From Certhia americana (lineage: Eukaryota; Chordata; Aves; Passeriformes; Certhiidae), in contig CM031878.1 in NCBI GenBank assembly GCA_018697195.1, positions 70,851,072 to 70,915,071 of the forward strand: a stretch of 64,000 nucleotides of DNA, written 5' to 3'. Positions 39,350 through 55,700 of the stretch are shown piece by piece (positions within the stretch are counted from its first letter, which is position 1; the number at the start of each line of letters is the position of its first letter). Made by a program: the position numbers and the translations under genes. A model generated the notes under the pieces. That model did no database searches, was not told where the DNA came from, and was given only the letters and a program-made list of their open reading frames with translations.

Positions 39350-40476
39350 TGGGCGTAAGTTCCTAAATAAAGCCCTAGCCCGAAGAATATTAGCAGAGAT
39401 ACATGAGTTAACTCATTGTGGAATCCAAGGGTTATGTGACCACTTTCTAAAGGAAAATATATGTATTGGAGTATATGAATTGGCAAAAGCTGTCACAAAA
39501 GAATGTGTCACCTGCCAAAAAGTATACCAAAAAGTAATGAGGAAAACAACACCTCATTTGGGGGGAGGGAGTTACCTTTAAAACCATTTCAAAATATGCA
39601 AATAGATTTTACTGAAATGCCTTCTGTACAAAGGTATAAACACCTGTTAGTAATGGTAGACCATCTTACCCATTGGGTAGAAGCCTTCCCCACTAAAAAA
39701 GAAACTGCAGAAGTGGTTATAAAAATAATCTTAGAGGAAATCGTTCCTCGATATGGGCTGGTAAATAATATTGATTCAGACCGAGGTCCACATTTCATTG
39801 CTCAAACCCTACACGGTGATTAAAGCTTTAGGGGTGAAATGGAGGTTGCACACTCCATGGCACCCTCAGAGTTCGGGGAGGGTTGAGAGAATGAACAAGA
39901 CCCTCAAAAATGTATTAACAAAACTAATTTCTGAAACCCAGATGAATTGGCTTAAATGTCTACCACTCTCCCTTTTGCAAATTAGAACAAGACCTCGGTC
40001 TGACATAGGAGTTTCTCCATGTGAAATGATGTTTGGACTCCCTTTCCTTACTCCCTACCCCTTTCAGCACAGGGAATTATTTAGAAGGAGAAACAGCCAC
40101 CCAAAGGTATTTAGAGACAATCGGGAAGACACTAAGGGATCTTAGGAAGAAAAGATACCTCCCTCAAACCTCTCCCCTTGATGTAGACATGCACCAAATT
40201 CATCCTGGGGATTGGGTACTGATAAAATCATGGAACAACATCCCACTAACTCCTAAGTTTGAAGGCCCATTCCAGGTACTACTTACCACACACACTGCAG
40301 TGAGGACTTGAAAACAGGGCTGGACACATATTTCCCAAGTGAAAGGACCAGTACCATCTCCTAGCAGCAAACGTGATCCTGTGACACTATCAGTAGATGC
40401 TCCTGAGTGGACCACTATCCCACACCCTGAGAACCTTAAAATAACTTTTAAAAGAAAAGCCAAGAAGGACGACTAA
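39350..40476 (+). pseudogene. Integrase and pol 3' end remnant
   Basis: Zinc-binding residues H-x3-H (IHELTHCG, near 39400) and C-x2-C (ECVTCQ, near 39503) come first. The core follows with MQIDFTEMP (first Asp), DHLTHWVEAFPTKKETA, NIDSDRGPHF (second Asp) and, after a frameshift near 39815, PWHPQSSGRVERMNKTL (catalytic Glu). The C-terminal domain with PGDWVLIKSW and a GPF motif ends at a stop at 40474-40476. All three DDE residues remain visible, but across different frames. Gammaretroviral type. Confidence 0.85.
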
Positions 40477-40799
40477 GATAAAGTCCATAGGAAGAACTGA
40501 GTAGTATTCTGGACAAGCCTAATAGACTGAAGTGTTGCAAGTGTTAATGTTGTGATACTGTTTAGCAAGTGTTAAAATTTTGAGAGTTTACAAGTTGAAG
40601 GGTTGAAGTCCTGTTGCCATTCAATAAGTGTTTCTTTGTTAACCACAATTTCCCCTCTAACGAAACTCTGATGCAAGAGCAGACCTCTCACAGAGCATTC
40701 CCTAAAAAGTAATTAAATTAAAAAGGACTGAAAAAAGGACTGATTCCAAGAGAAGACTCCAACGCAGGTTTACAAAGTCTCTCTGTTCCCCAAGAGGCA

Positions 40800-41745
40800 A
40801 GACCAGGTGAGGTCAAGTGAGATGGCTCATACTGGACTCTTGGGAGGGATCATGCTGATCCTACTGATAAGCGACATTCTAGGGAGTGAAGACGCCTGCA
40901 TCAAATGTTACTAGCTTCTCTATGATGAAGAAAACCTTGAGTCTCTCTTGAGAGTTCATACAAACCTGAATCCTAATTGTTATAACCACTCCCAATTACA
41001 CACCTGTCAGGAGGATGGGAGTTTATTGGCTTGTAAGAAATACTGCCTCTTTTAAGCAGCGCCTATTTGGGGAATGCCCTGTAAGAGATACCTGACTCTG
41101 TTTTGAGAATACAGCTAGCCAAAGTAAGGTGGCAAACCTGGTGAAAGAGAAACCCCTAATAAAACAAGTGAGAAATGATCTAGATATCCCTGTGGGAAAG
41201 AACTTATAGACCTAGTAGAAAAAATAAAGAACTAAACTTAACTGATTGTTGAGTCTGCGGGAGCACTTAAATGACAGAAATCTGGCCATGAGAAGGGATC
41301 AGGTTAAGCCCATTGGAAATTGATGATAAAAGTTCAGTGGTCAAAAGTATATCCAAAGAGATAAGAAAATTGGCATATGTTAGTACCAAAAAATGGACTC
41401 CTTTAATACATAGTAATTGGTGAGATAACTTTTGGTCATTTAAAAGGATCTGGTAGAAAAAAGCAGTATTCATAATAACATGTGCAGTCACCGGACTAAT
41501 ACTCCTACTGTGTTTACTTCCCTGCCTTATCCGAGTGGTGACCTCCACTGTCCTGGCTAGCATGCAGTTCCCAGAGATATCCAATAAGAAACAAACAAAA
41601 ACTATGTTGGTAGAGTCAAAAACAAGGAGATCAAAAATTAGAGCATAAAAATGCTAAAGAAATATATGATCAGTATCAAGAACTAAGAGAATTATATTTC
41701 CAAAGGTCCGAAATGAGAAATTGATGCAGGCTGAAAGCCTGATCA
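40800..41745 (+). pseudogene. env remnant with membrane segment
   Basis: Scattered surface-unit-like pieces with cysteines lie near 40890-41060, then a hydrophobic segment (TGLILLLCLLPCLIRVV, about 41492-41542) that looks like the membrane anchor and cytoplasmic tail of a gammaretroviral TM protein. The position right before the polypurine tract and LTR supports env. No intact frame exists; no fusion or receptor function can remain. Confidence 0.6.
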
Positions 41746-41764
41746 AAGAAATAGAGAGGGGAAC

Positions 41765-41851
41765 TGTTATGAATAAGTTCCTGAGATTGTTAAATTAGTT
41801 GTTAGTTGATGCTGTTCCTAAGTTTGTAAGTCAAATCTCGTGTTCATTGTT
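41765..41851 (+). repeat. Truncated 3' LTR (first 87 bases)
   Basis: Starts TGTTATGAATAAG after the purine run AGAGAGGGGAA and follows the 5' LTR until TCATTGTT, where similarity stops. The remaining 490 bases of the LTR are absent. Confidence 0.85.
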
Positions 41852-42111
41852 TTTCCCCTGCTAAAAATGTTTCTTAAGGCTGAATCTATTTAATCAGACA
41901 TTATCTTTTCAAATGTTCTGGTTGCAATGCTGACCGTTTTGAGGTTGACCCTACTGACTAAATTCCCTTCAGTCAACAGAAGCAAGATTTCATCATATAT
42001 ATTTATAAAGCATTTCTTCACAGTACCCTCAAAAAATTCCAACCTTTTCCCACTGGCCTTTTGAGGTTATGATTTATTAAAATATGAATATCGATCTAAT
42101 ATCGATACCCA

Positions 42112-42754
42112 ACTGTGACAGACAAAAGACTCTCTAACAGTTAAGTTAGAAAGTGTATGTTTATTGACGGCCGGGCAGCTGCGTGGGATAGCTCCCCAAC
42201 ATGAACTGCAAAAATCACTGGTAATTACAAAGCCTTTTATCCACAAAAATGTTGAATACACAAAATAGAAATGCATATTCATACCCTTGTCACCTCCTCT
42301 TCTCTGCTTCATATGCGAATTGACAAAAAGGTATTAAGCATGTGTAGTTTGTTCTCTGAAATGAGTCGGGGGTCTTGTGTGGGGAATGGTCACCAAAAGG
42401 AGGAAGTAAAACTAGTCTTCCTCGTTCTAAACTTTCAGCCTTTGATCGATATGTGATAAATGACTCCTTGGAAAAACCTTATAGTTTCCTGTTCCCAAAA
42501 CTGTTTCTAGAGATAGAGGGTCTGCAATCATCTTGTGTTTTTTGGGTCTATTGATCAATTTCCTTGTTTTTCGTTACAAGCCCAGCTTACACAAACATAA
42601 ACTTGACAGGCAATGAGTTATTAGATCTGGGATAGCTTATCTAAAATCTGGTCTCTCTTAACCATCCTCTGAATTTTAACTGATTTCAGCAAAGCTTCAA
42701 AATTAGCGTCTCAATTATAATAATTTATTAGTAGTTATTACCTTTGTGACACAC
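42112..42754 (-). repeat. Minus-strand LTR of a second ERV type
   Basis: In minus sense it starts TGTGTCACAAAGG, ends TTTTGTCTGTCACA, and carries a CAATAAA poly(A) signal about 50 bases before the end, with the AACTTAACTGTTAGAGAG U5-like stretch. Total about 640 bases. The sequence differs from the 36 kb LTR. No equal target duplication was found at the borders, so the ends are approximate or one flank has been lost. Confidence 0.6.
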
Positions 42755-42943
42755 TTTATAAACCTTTGCAGTCCCATTCAGCAGCCTTCAAAAGACTCTC
42801 AGTATTTTTAGTTGTCTTCCTAGGAAAACAAGGCTTATGCAATTGTACTGCCTGTTCCTCTGTTAGCTCATCCCATTGTATTTGATCCTGTACTTCAATT
42901 TCAGCCGAATCTGATGGAAAATAGAGGTCTCACAGACATTTTA
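42755..42943 (-). pseudogene. Open coding remnant next to minus-strand LTRs
   Basis: On the minus strand, 42932-42757 is open for more than 50 codons (SDSAEIEVQDQIQWDELTEE, then LHKPCFPRKTTKNTESLLK) and stops at the LTR border. The acidic, glutamine-rich texture would fit ERV gag, but no motif proves it. It lies between two LTRs in the same orientation. Confidence 0.35.
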
Positions 42944-43400
42944 GCTTTATCTCAGGGCAGAGCTGGGGCTTCCATCCTCACGAGAGTCTTTGGGAATACC
43001 ATGGCTCGCTCGCAGTCCAGGGGTGTCACTCTAGTCGACTCCCATTCAGATTATGGTGACCACATTCCAAACTGGAAAGTGCCACGAGGGATTGCTCAGC
43101 CTTTTCTCAGGTGCAGTATGTTGTTGGTTTTTCGAGGTGCCATGTAGGCTCGTTGTTTTAGAGGCATTTGTTGTGCTCTTGTGTCTTTCACATGTACACA
43201 TTCACGGTGGTTATCTCCCCCTCCTTAGTGGCGGGCATTGTTTTGGGACACAGCAGCGGCGGGATTTCCCGGCGGGATAGGGAAAGTACAGCTGGGGGGA
43301 ACAAGGCAATTCATTCTATTAACAATGAACACGAGATTTGACTTACAAACGTAGCATCAACCAACAACTACTTTAATAAACTTAGGAACTTACCACAACC
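42944..43400 (-). repeat. Inverted copy of the gammaretrovirus-like LTR
   Basis: Reverse complement of about 36022-36460: shared blocks include GACTAGAGTGACACCCCTGGA and CTGAGAAAAGGCTGAGCAATCC-type sequence with single changes. The last 130 or so LTR bases, with the poly(A) signal, are missing at the low-coordinate end. It is more diverged from the 5' LTR than the 41765 fragment is, so it is a separate, probably older insertion. Confidence 0.8.
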
Positions 43401-43432
43401 AATTTAGCAAACTCACTCCTAACAAGAATGAT

Positions 43433-43592
43433 CCGCCTGGGGAGGTGGTAGGCTCACCGTCCTTGTAGCTGTTTAAGGAAAGGTTGGACGTGCCACTCTA
43501 GCGCCACAGTCTGACTGACGTGGTGGTGCCCGATGACGGTCTGGAACACGATGATCCCAGATCCCAGACCATCTGAGGTCCCTCGCAATCCG
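43433..43592 (+). mobile_element. CR1 3'-end fragment abutting the COMMD10 promoter
   Basis: CR1 tail words in order: GGGGAGGTGGTAGGCTCACCG, AAGGTTGGACGTGCCACTC, TGACGTGGTGGTG, then GATGATCCCAG and GGTCCCTCGCAATC. The copy is CG-rich and diverged at its end. It stops about 100 bases before the COMMD10 start codon, inside the CpG island. Confidence 0.75.
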
Positions 43593-43604
43593 GTCCGTGG
43601 TGCT

Positions 43605-43657
43605 GCGGGGCCAAGCGCTGCCCTCGTTGCCAGCGGGGCGGCAGCGCTTGGCCCCGC
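43605..43657. repeat. 18-bp perfect inverted repeat upstream of COMMD10 ATG
   Basis: Arms GCGGGGCCAAGCGCTGCC (43605-43622) and GGCAGCGCTTGGCCCCGC (43640-43657) are exact reverse complements separated by 17 bases. The right arm ends 35 bases before the start codon. If transcribed, the 5' UTR would carry a very GC-rich stem-loop. Confidence 0.95.
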
Positions 43658-43692
43658 CAGGCCGCCGTCGGGGGCGGGTCCGTGCTGCAGAC

Positions 43693-48678
<4,986 letters not shown>

Positions 48679-51189
48679 GTAATATTTGTGGTTGTTCTTC
48701 TGAGAGAGAATAAAGCTGTATTAGTTTGGTTTAAAGCAAGGAGTTTAAACTAAGGTGCAAAGTTTGTGACAAGCCAGGTCACTTACAGGTACTCGATAAA
48801 TTTGAGACAGTTGAGTTCTGTTGCCTTAAAGAAATGTTACGTGTTAGCTGAGCTGCTGTAACTGCTGTAACCCGGCTATATGTACACTATTAGCAACCTG
48901 CATACTGTTTGTGAACAAGCTTTACAGCAGGCTGGGGAACAGTGTGTTCATGAGCATTTGTGGTGATTGAGCTCATCAGACTGGTTATTCTGGGCACCTG
49001 CATCTGAGCTGCTGCCATCTTTAATTTTGTAAGCTGGTTGCATAGTGAATTTTGCGAGGTACTTATTACTATTTTATGGTGTTTTTCTGTGATGGTGTAT
49101 AATCTTGCTTCCTGTGTGCCTGTTGCCACTTAAAACTTGCTATGTGCTTTGGAAGTCTCATTGTATCTTTAGACATAGATGTCTGTATCTATGACAAGGT
49201 ATAATAACATAATTTTCTTGATTCATAATAACCCTTCAAATGCATAAGAAATTGTATATAGAGCACTCCAGTGTCAGCCAGGATCAAATTTGTAGGAAGA
49301 ATTGTGAAACATGGCTCAATTATTCTTACTTTATTTTTATCATTGCTTCATAATTTGTTGGGTAAGATTCAGTTTGTTAATTAACGATTTGGTGAGTAAG
49401 GTAAACATAGAAAATATATCATATATATTAAGTACACATGATGCACAGAGAGAACTAGAACAATGTAATTTGTACCAGCCTGCTTGCTCCTAAATAAATA
49501 TAAAATTTCATTTAGGTGTAAAATGAGAAGATGAGGTATATCTATGGAGCAGATTAAAGATACTCTGAATTTCATCACAGTTGTTTGTTTTCAAAGTATT
49601 TAAATTTGATCCTTTGTAAAACTGGGTAATTTTAGACACAAAACTTACAGGCCTCTGAATATGCAAAAATATAATAACTCATAAATCTAACAGAGTAAAT
49701 GACTGATAGTATAAATATGCAAAAAAAAAAAAAATCAGCAAAATATTTTAGGTTTCTGTTTTTTTTGAAATAATATTACCAATGCCAAGTATACAAGTCC
49801 CAAAGTTTGAATGGTCAGTGGTACAGTAAGTATAGAGGCAGGTATGACTGTCCATTGAAGGAGGTAAGTAATTTGAAAATTGAGTGAAGTAATGAAAGAT
49901 CACAAGGTGAACTTTTCAGCATACAGAGTGTATGTGCAGAATGGAAGGCGGTTCTGAAGACAGCCTACAAAGCAGGTATCTTTAAAATTTTTCTTCAGGC
50001 AGACTATGCATTAATACATATTTTACTGCTGACTCCTCGGCATATGAGAAACTAAGAAATACACCTTTCATCCTGTTTCATTTCCAGCTTGTGCCATACA
50101 TACCTGTGGTCTTTCTGTGATCTGGTTCTGGAATGACATTACTCTGTTGCTCATCTGGAGTTTTGTGAGCCCTGCAACATACAATGTTTCTGGCATATGT
50201 TATGGTGTTGGAAGTTCTTTCTGACTTCAGCACCATCTGCTAATGCAATGGTGTTTTCCTACTGTATTGCATCCCGTACAAGAAAGTTTTAAACTATAGT
50301 TTTTAACTGAGCTTGCAGGAAAGCAACTGCAAAAATAATGTAGTCCTATTTACTTGGTTTTTAGTGTGAAAACAGGTTTAAATACAGGTGTATGCCCCTA
50401 CATATGCTTAAACAATCATTTTCCCTCCTACCTTTTTCTCCAGATAACAGGTTGAGTTTCGGTTTGAGTGTAATTTGAGTTGGAACTTCAATTTGCTTTC
50501 TCAGTTTGTTTTCAAAGTCTCTGAAGTATTACCCTTATAGACTTGAAGTTTCATGAGAGTTTTCCTTAAAGATTAAGTTCACAGAACTAATTGCTGAATA
50601 AAGAATTTATTCTAGCAAGAAATTAAAATTGCATTGTAATGGAAGAACAGCTTTCCATGTCCTTATAATCTTCTGAATCTCTTTGTAAAATCTTACAAGT
50701 GCAGTAGGTGACTGCATTCAATATTGTTATTGCATATCTGCATGTATTTTCTGTATTACCTTTCTGTACCTTGAAAAATAGTGGGCAAAATATTCTCTTA
50801 CTTGTGATACATTGCTACACTAGCCAGTTTTCTGTAAATCTTCATCATCATCTCTTCAATTGAAGTTAAAAAAAAAGTTATAATCCTGAAAATACTTACA
50901 GAAGGGCGTTTGTTTTTTAGATTAGATATACAATTTAGGTATTTATATTGATTTAGAGATTATGTTAATTTACTTCTTTGTAAAAAGAGATATGTGTTGA
51001 ATTATTACGAGTCTCTTCAACATGTAAATATGGGTGTAACATATTAAACATTTGCTATAAATATGCCCTCTATATCAGTATTTGTTTACATGGCCATAGA
51101 TGAGTTCCCAATTTATACTGTTCACTTCTCTTCCAGAAGCAATATTCTGTACAGAAAAAGAATGGCATTTATATTATCACAAGTTCTAG
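48679..51189 (+). other. COMMD10 intron 4, first part
   Basis: AT-rich intronic DNA. An A homopolymer lies near 49720. No exon for the COMM domain was found, and no repeat was recognised before the CR1 at 51190. Confidence 0.5.
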
Positions 51190-52280
51190 CAACATAATCA
51201 CAGAATAGTTGAAGCTGGGAGGAACCTCTGAAGTATATCTGATCCACCCCTTTGCTTAAGCAGGGACATTTAAACCCAGTTGCTCAGGACCATGTCTGGA
51301 CAGTATCTGAACATCTGCGAGGATGCAGATGGCCCAGGCTTCCTGAGTACCCTTGGTCAGTTCTTGGCCACCCTTGGAGTGCCTAAGTATTTTCCTGCAT
51401 TCAGAGAGGGCCTCTCATGTTTTAGTTTGTGCCTGCTGCCACTTGTCCTGTTCCTGGGCATCACTGTAAAAAGAGCCTGGCTCAGTCTTTATAGCTTTCC
51501 TTCGCATAAGGAGTTAAAAAGCTCTCTTGTGGCTTCTTCTCATATGTGAGGTGCTCCTATCCCTTCATCATCGTGGTGGCTTTCTTGTACTCTTTCCAGT
51601 ACCTACATGACTCTTATACTGTGGAGCCCAGCACTGATTGTGCTACTCCAGGTGTGGCCTCACCGCTGTTGAGTACAGGGGAAGGATCATTTTCCTCAGC
51701 CTGTGGGCAATACTCTTGGTAGAGCAGCCCAGGATGGCTCATGATCAACTTGAGGTCCACCAGGAGCCTCAGGTTCTTTTTCACACAGCTTTTTTCCAGC
51801 TGGACAGCATCCAGCTTGTACTGGGGTTTATCCTCTCCTGTCGCCCTGACCTTTGAATGTTTTTCTTAGCCTTCTGATGTTTTGCATTATTGTAGTGGAG
51901 TTCTCACACACTTTCATGTAAACAATGATTGTTTTGCATTCCTTTCTAGAGGAGGCGAGAATTCACAGACTCTTGGTTTGACCAGTGTGGTTGGAGAGGT
52001 GGCAACATTACTCTCCAATCCCTGGTGACCTTTGGAATGGTATATATATTGAGGTCACACAATAAACTTCCTCTTTTCCTCCTTTCTTCATGAAGAGTCA
52101 TAGTGAGTGTGTGTGTTCATTTCGTGTCGTAGTGCAACACTCTCCAGTGCACGACATTTCACTTCCTCTTCTTGAATTTCATGAAGTTCCTGTCAGACCA
52201 TTTCTCCAGCCTGTCCAAGTCCCTCTGGATGACAACACAACCCTCTGGTGTACCAACCACTCCTATCAGCTCTTCTCAGA
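51190..52280 (-). mobile_element. CR1 LINE 3' portion, minus strand, split by a solo LTR
   Basis: Reading the + strand gives the reverse complement of a CR1: the tail (CACAGAATAGTTGAAGCTGG, 51200), the 3' UTR (CCTTTGCTTAAGCAGGGAC), then the antisense of the ORF2 end (CTCCAGGTGTGGCCTCACC, 51647; ATGATCAACTTGAGGTCCACC, near 51740; TCCAGCCTGTCCAAGTCCC, 52206). A 301-bp LTR at 51839-52139 interrupts it. Decayed and inactive. Confidence 0.85.
51839..52139 (+). repeat. Solo LTR with 6-bp target duplication
   Basis: Starts TGTCGCC, ends GTGCAACA (TG...CA), contains a TATATATAT box near 52040 and AATAAA near 52061, and is flanked by CTCTCC at 51833-51838 and 52140-52145. Removing it joins the two CR1 halves. 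A 6-bp duplication and short length fit the ERVK/alpharetrovirus class. Orientation is taken from TATA before AATAAA. Confidence 0.85.
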
Positions 52281-52792
52281 CCTCACCTGGAGTATTTCGT
52301 GAGGGACCAGCTGAGGGGCCCCCAGCATGAGACAGACTGAGATCTGTTGAAATGGGTCCACAGGAGGCCACTGAAGTGGTACATGGGCAGGAACACCTTT
52401 GTTGTGAAGACAGACTGAGAGAGTAGGGGTTGTTCAGCCTGCAGAAGAGAAGGCTCCAGAGAAACATTTTTGTAGCCATTCAGTACTTGAAGGGGGCTTA
52501 CAAGAAAGATGGAGAGGGATGCTTTACCAGGACATGTAGTAGCAGGACAAGGGGCAATGGTTTGAAATGGAAAGATTATGGATTTAGACCGGATTTATTG
52601 AAGAAATTCTTGATGGGGGTGATGAATCACTGATGCAGGTTGCCCAGAGAGGTTGTGGATGCCCTGTCTCTGAAAGTGTTCAAAAGATTGGATGGGGCAT
52701 TGATCAACATGATCTAGTGATCAACATATTCCCAGCCAATGGCAGATGATTTTCAGACATCCCTTCCAATCTAAACCATTCTATGAGTCTAC
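52281..52792 (+). mobile_element. CR1 LINE 3' end, plus strand
   Basis: Begins with ACCTGGAGTATTT and runs through GGCTCCAGAGAAACATTTTTG, GTACTTGAAGGGGGC, AAAGATGGAGAGGG, GGTTGCCCAGAGAGGTTGTGG to CATCCCTTCCAATCTAAACC and ATTCTATGAGTC. It lies directly against the minus-strand CR1, in opposite orientation. Confidence 0.88.
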
Positions 52793-55700
52793 AAATGCTA
52801 GTTGTTGGTTGGTTTTTCTTTTCTCTTTCATGTTCTTTTAAGAATACATAAAGGCTTTTTGGTTATCATTGCATATTTGGTAGGGACTGTTGCTGACCTG
52901 TTGAGGTGGTGTACAGCACTACATATGGATTCAGAATTTGGTTTATATGTGATTATTTTGTACTTTCTCTTACCACATGCTTCCTGCACATTAGTAACTC
53001 TGCATTTTTTAAAAGCAGCTTTAGTGGGTGTGTAAAGGGATTGCTTGTGTGGATCCAAGTGCAGAATCAGGGTCATGATTAACATTACTGAGGTCTCATT
53101 CCAACACATACACAGTATCCCCGCACACACTCACAAGACACATGAAATAACTAAGAAAGATCTATTTGAAATTTTATATTGTGTTTTAAAATCTGTGTGG
53201 CAAAATAATTCTAAATCTTTCCTGACACTTGGTACTTAGAGGTTGTCTGTTCCAAAAGTATTGAAATGCTGACAGTACAGTATTTTCTGTCATGTATACG
53301 AGGGCAATAATACTCCATTTCTGTTTCAAAACAATAAAAATTGAAAAGTTTTTTTTTTTAATTAGGGTTATGGTTTACATTAAGAATACATTGGAACCTG
53401 TGGGATTGATTAGCTTATGGTCAAAACTGGTGGGTAACTGACTTTTATTATTTAATTAATAAAGCTAAAATTGTGACTTCTGCCATTTTTGAGTGTAAGC
53501 CAGTGCATCTTCTGGCTTGGAGAAGTGTTCAGGTTTGGATTCAAGACACTAGTTATTATGAGAAATAATTTCTTACAGATAATTTGTCTGTATTGACATA
53601 TTATTTCTCTTAAACCAGAGTCTTTTCTTGCCTGCAAAGTACAAGTTGCTAAAAAGTAGTATTCTGAGTTCTGACTCTTGTCAGTTCTGTTGAAGAGGTG
53701 TAGGTGGTAATGTGCTGGTTGATACCTTCATTAGGATGACAAGTCAAATTGTGTTTGTTAGAGCAGCAGAACAAGTATTTCCTAGAATACTGATTAGGTG
53801 AAGTTTTCTGTGGCATAGTGAACACTATTTCTAATTGTTTGAGAAAAACTATTTTTTTTTGAACATAGGTTTTTGAAATGTTTTGTGCAGACTTCTTAGT
53901 AGTTAGGTATGTTATTGACTTGAGGAATTAATAGAAACAGTGGAGTTAAAATAAAGCTGCTGGTTAATACTGTTTTTCACTTCATATTGTCATTTTTCTT
54001 TGCTGAATTATTGGCAGTCTTCAGCGGCACAAAGTGTTAATTATGTATATTCTGCTGCATTAATTGGTTTTTTGGTCCTTACTCATATGGCAGTGCCTTT
54101 ATTACATTATTTCTGCTGATGATAATACAATCCTACTCAATTAAAATGATGCTATTTGTATAATTTTTTCCTTTGAACGCATTCTGGCCTTAGAATTACA
54201 GGCCAGTGATAATAGTTTGATATCAATCTGATCCAGTTTTTAAGTCTTTTTTTGGTAATATATAAGTTTAGAAATGAGGACACACTGATCAGATTAAAAT
54301 GTATATCTTCCTCCCTGCAAAGAAGAGCTAGATTTTTGATGGGGTTCACTCTGAATTCTCATGGCAGTTTTATATCAGTTTTGTTGCTTTTCTCCACTTC
54401 TCCACCCCCTAATATTATGTTCTCTCTGTGTGTTTCGATATTCTGCGCAAATCTCTGTTTTAAGTGCTTCATAGCTTTCTAGTTTTGGAAAACTATTCAG
54501 GGTATCCTTAAAATATATATATAATGAGAAAGATAAAAGTCCTATGTTGCCAAGCAAGAGGAGTTTTTTATAGCTTTCAGACAGCATTGCTTAATATAAT
54601 GATGCGTGGGAATGCAACTAGTGAAGTTATGTACCTAAAATTCTTGACAGAGCTGTCAGTTCTGTATCTTGAGTGCCTATTTGAAGCCATATGGGAAAAA
54701 CTCTGAAAGTGATTTTCTCTGAAACTGGCCTTCTTGCTAATGGGTGTATATGTAATGTTAATATGCTAAATTCCCTCTGCTCAATGCTGGCAAATCTACA
54801 GAAATACTCTGAAACACATGCTTCCTGTGGTTATGAAAAAAAAAAAAAGGAAGAGAATTGGTGTGCTCTGTGTGCGTATGTTATGGCAGAGGTTTTTTTT
54901 TTCTGATGTCAGAAGAATGCAAAATAAGGGGGACTAAAGCTCAAACAATAAGAAAGAATTTTACAATTTCTTGTTAGTATCTGATTAAGTAATTGTTCTT
55001 ACAGTGACAAGTTGAGGTCACAAAAAGTGTTGTACGTAAGGGCATTGTCACAGTGGATTGTGAACCAGCTTTCATTAAGTGATGCTAATACACTCAGAGA
55101 CAAAGGGAATGCAAATGATGAAATGCAAAATAAAAATACAGTTTTATACCTAATGAGATTATTTTAATCACCCTCTATTGCACAACTGAGTCTTATTCTT
55201 TCACTCACTCAGCTTTGTTAGTAGGAATTTTAATTGTTTACAGTTTCTAGGTACTACTTCTTAAGGATTTTTTAATGAGTTGCTTCCTATCCTTGCCCTC
55301 TTCTGTCTTCTACCAAGAAAGTATAAGTTAAGAAGAGTGGAAGAAGGTACATTTTGATAATGTTTGGAAAGATCTGTAAGTTTTATTCTGTTCCTACATG
55401 CAAAATAGCATTTATAAAAATGAGTGCTGTCCTTGTCTTTTGTAACTTCGTGTATAATACAAACCATAACTTTTCCTCAGTATGTAAAAAAGGGGTCTGG
55501 TTGTGATTTCAAGGCTGAAATGACAGGTAACTTCTGAGGTTTTTTTAATAGTTACTAAAAATATTTGCCTTAGCTGTAATTTAAAACTGTCCAGCTTTGT
55601 CTTTCCTCCATTGGATCTTGTTATATTTTCTGCTAGATAAAAGCACCAGTCAGCCATGACTTAATAAAAGTGGTCATAGACGGGTGTGCATTTTTACTGC

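Larger units (their letters stand above)
36022..41851 (+). mobile_element. Gammaretrovirus-like endogenous provirus, pol-deleted, 3' LTR truncated
   Basis: Layout: 5' LTR 36022-36599; tRNA-Pro-like PBS 36602-36619; leader to about 38100; gag remnants about 38100-39290; integrase and pol end about 39350-40476; env remnants about 40800-41740; polypurine tract about 41753-41763; the first 87 bases of a 3' LTR at 41765-41851. Protease, reverse transcriptase and most of RNase H are absent. The two LTR starts differ at only two of 87 positions by eye. Integrase and gag similarity, and the proline primer, place it with gammaretroviruses rather than ERVK. Stops and frameshifts in every gene make it defective. 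Confidence 0.85.
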
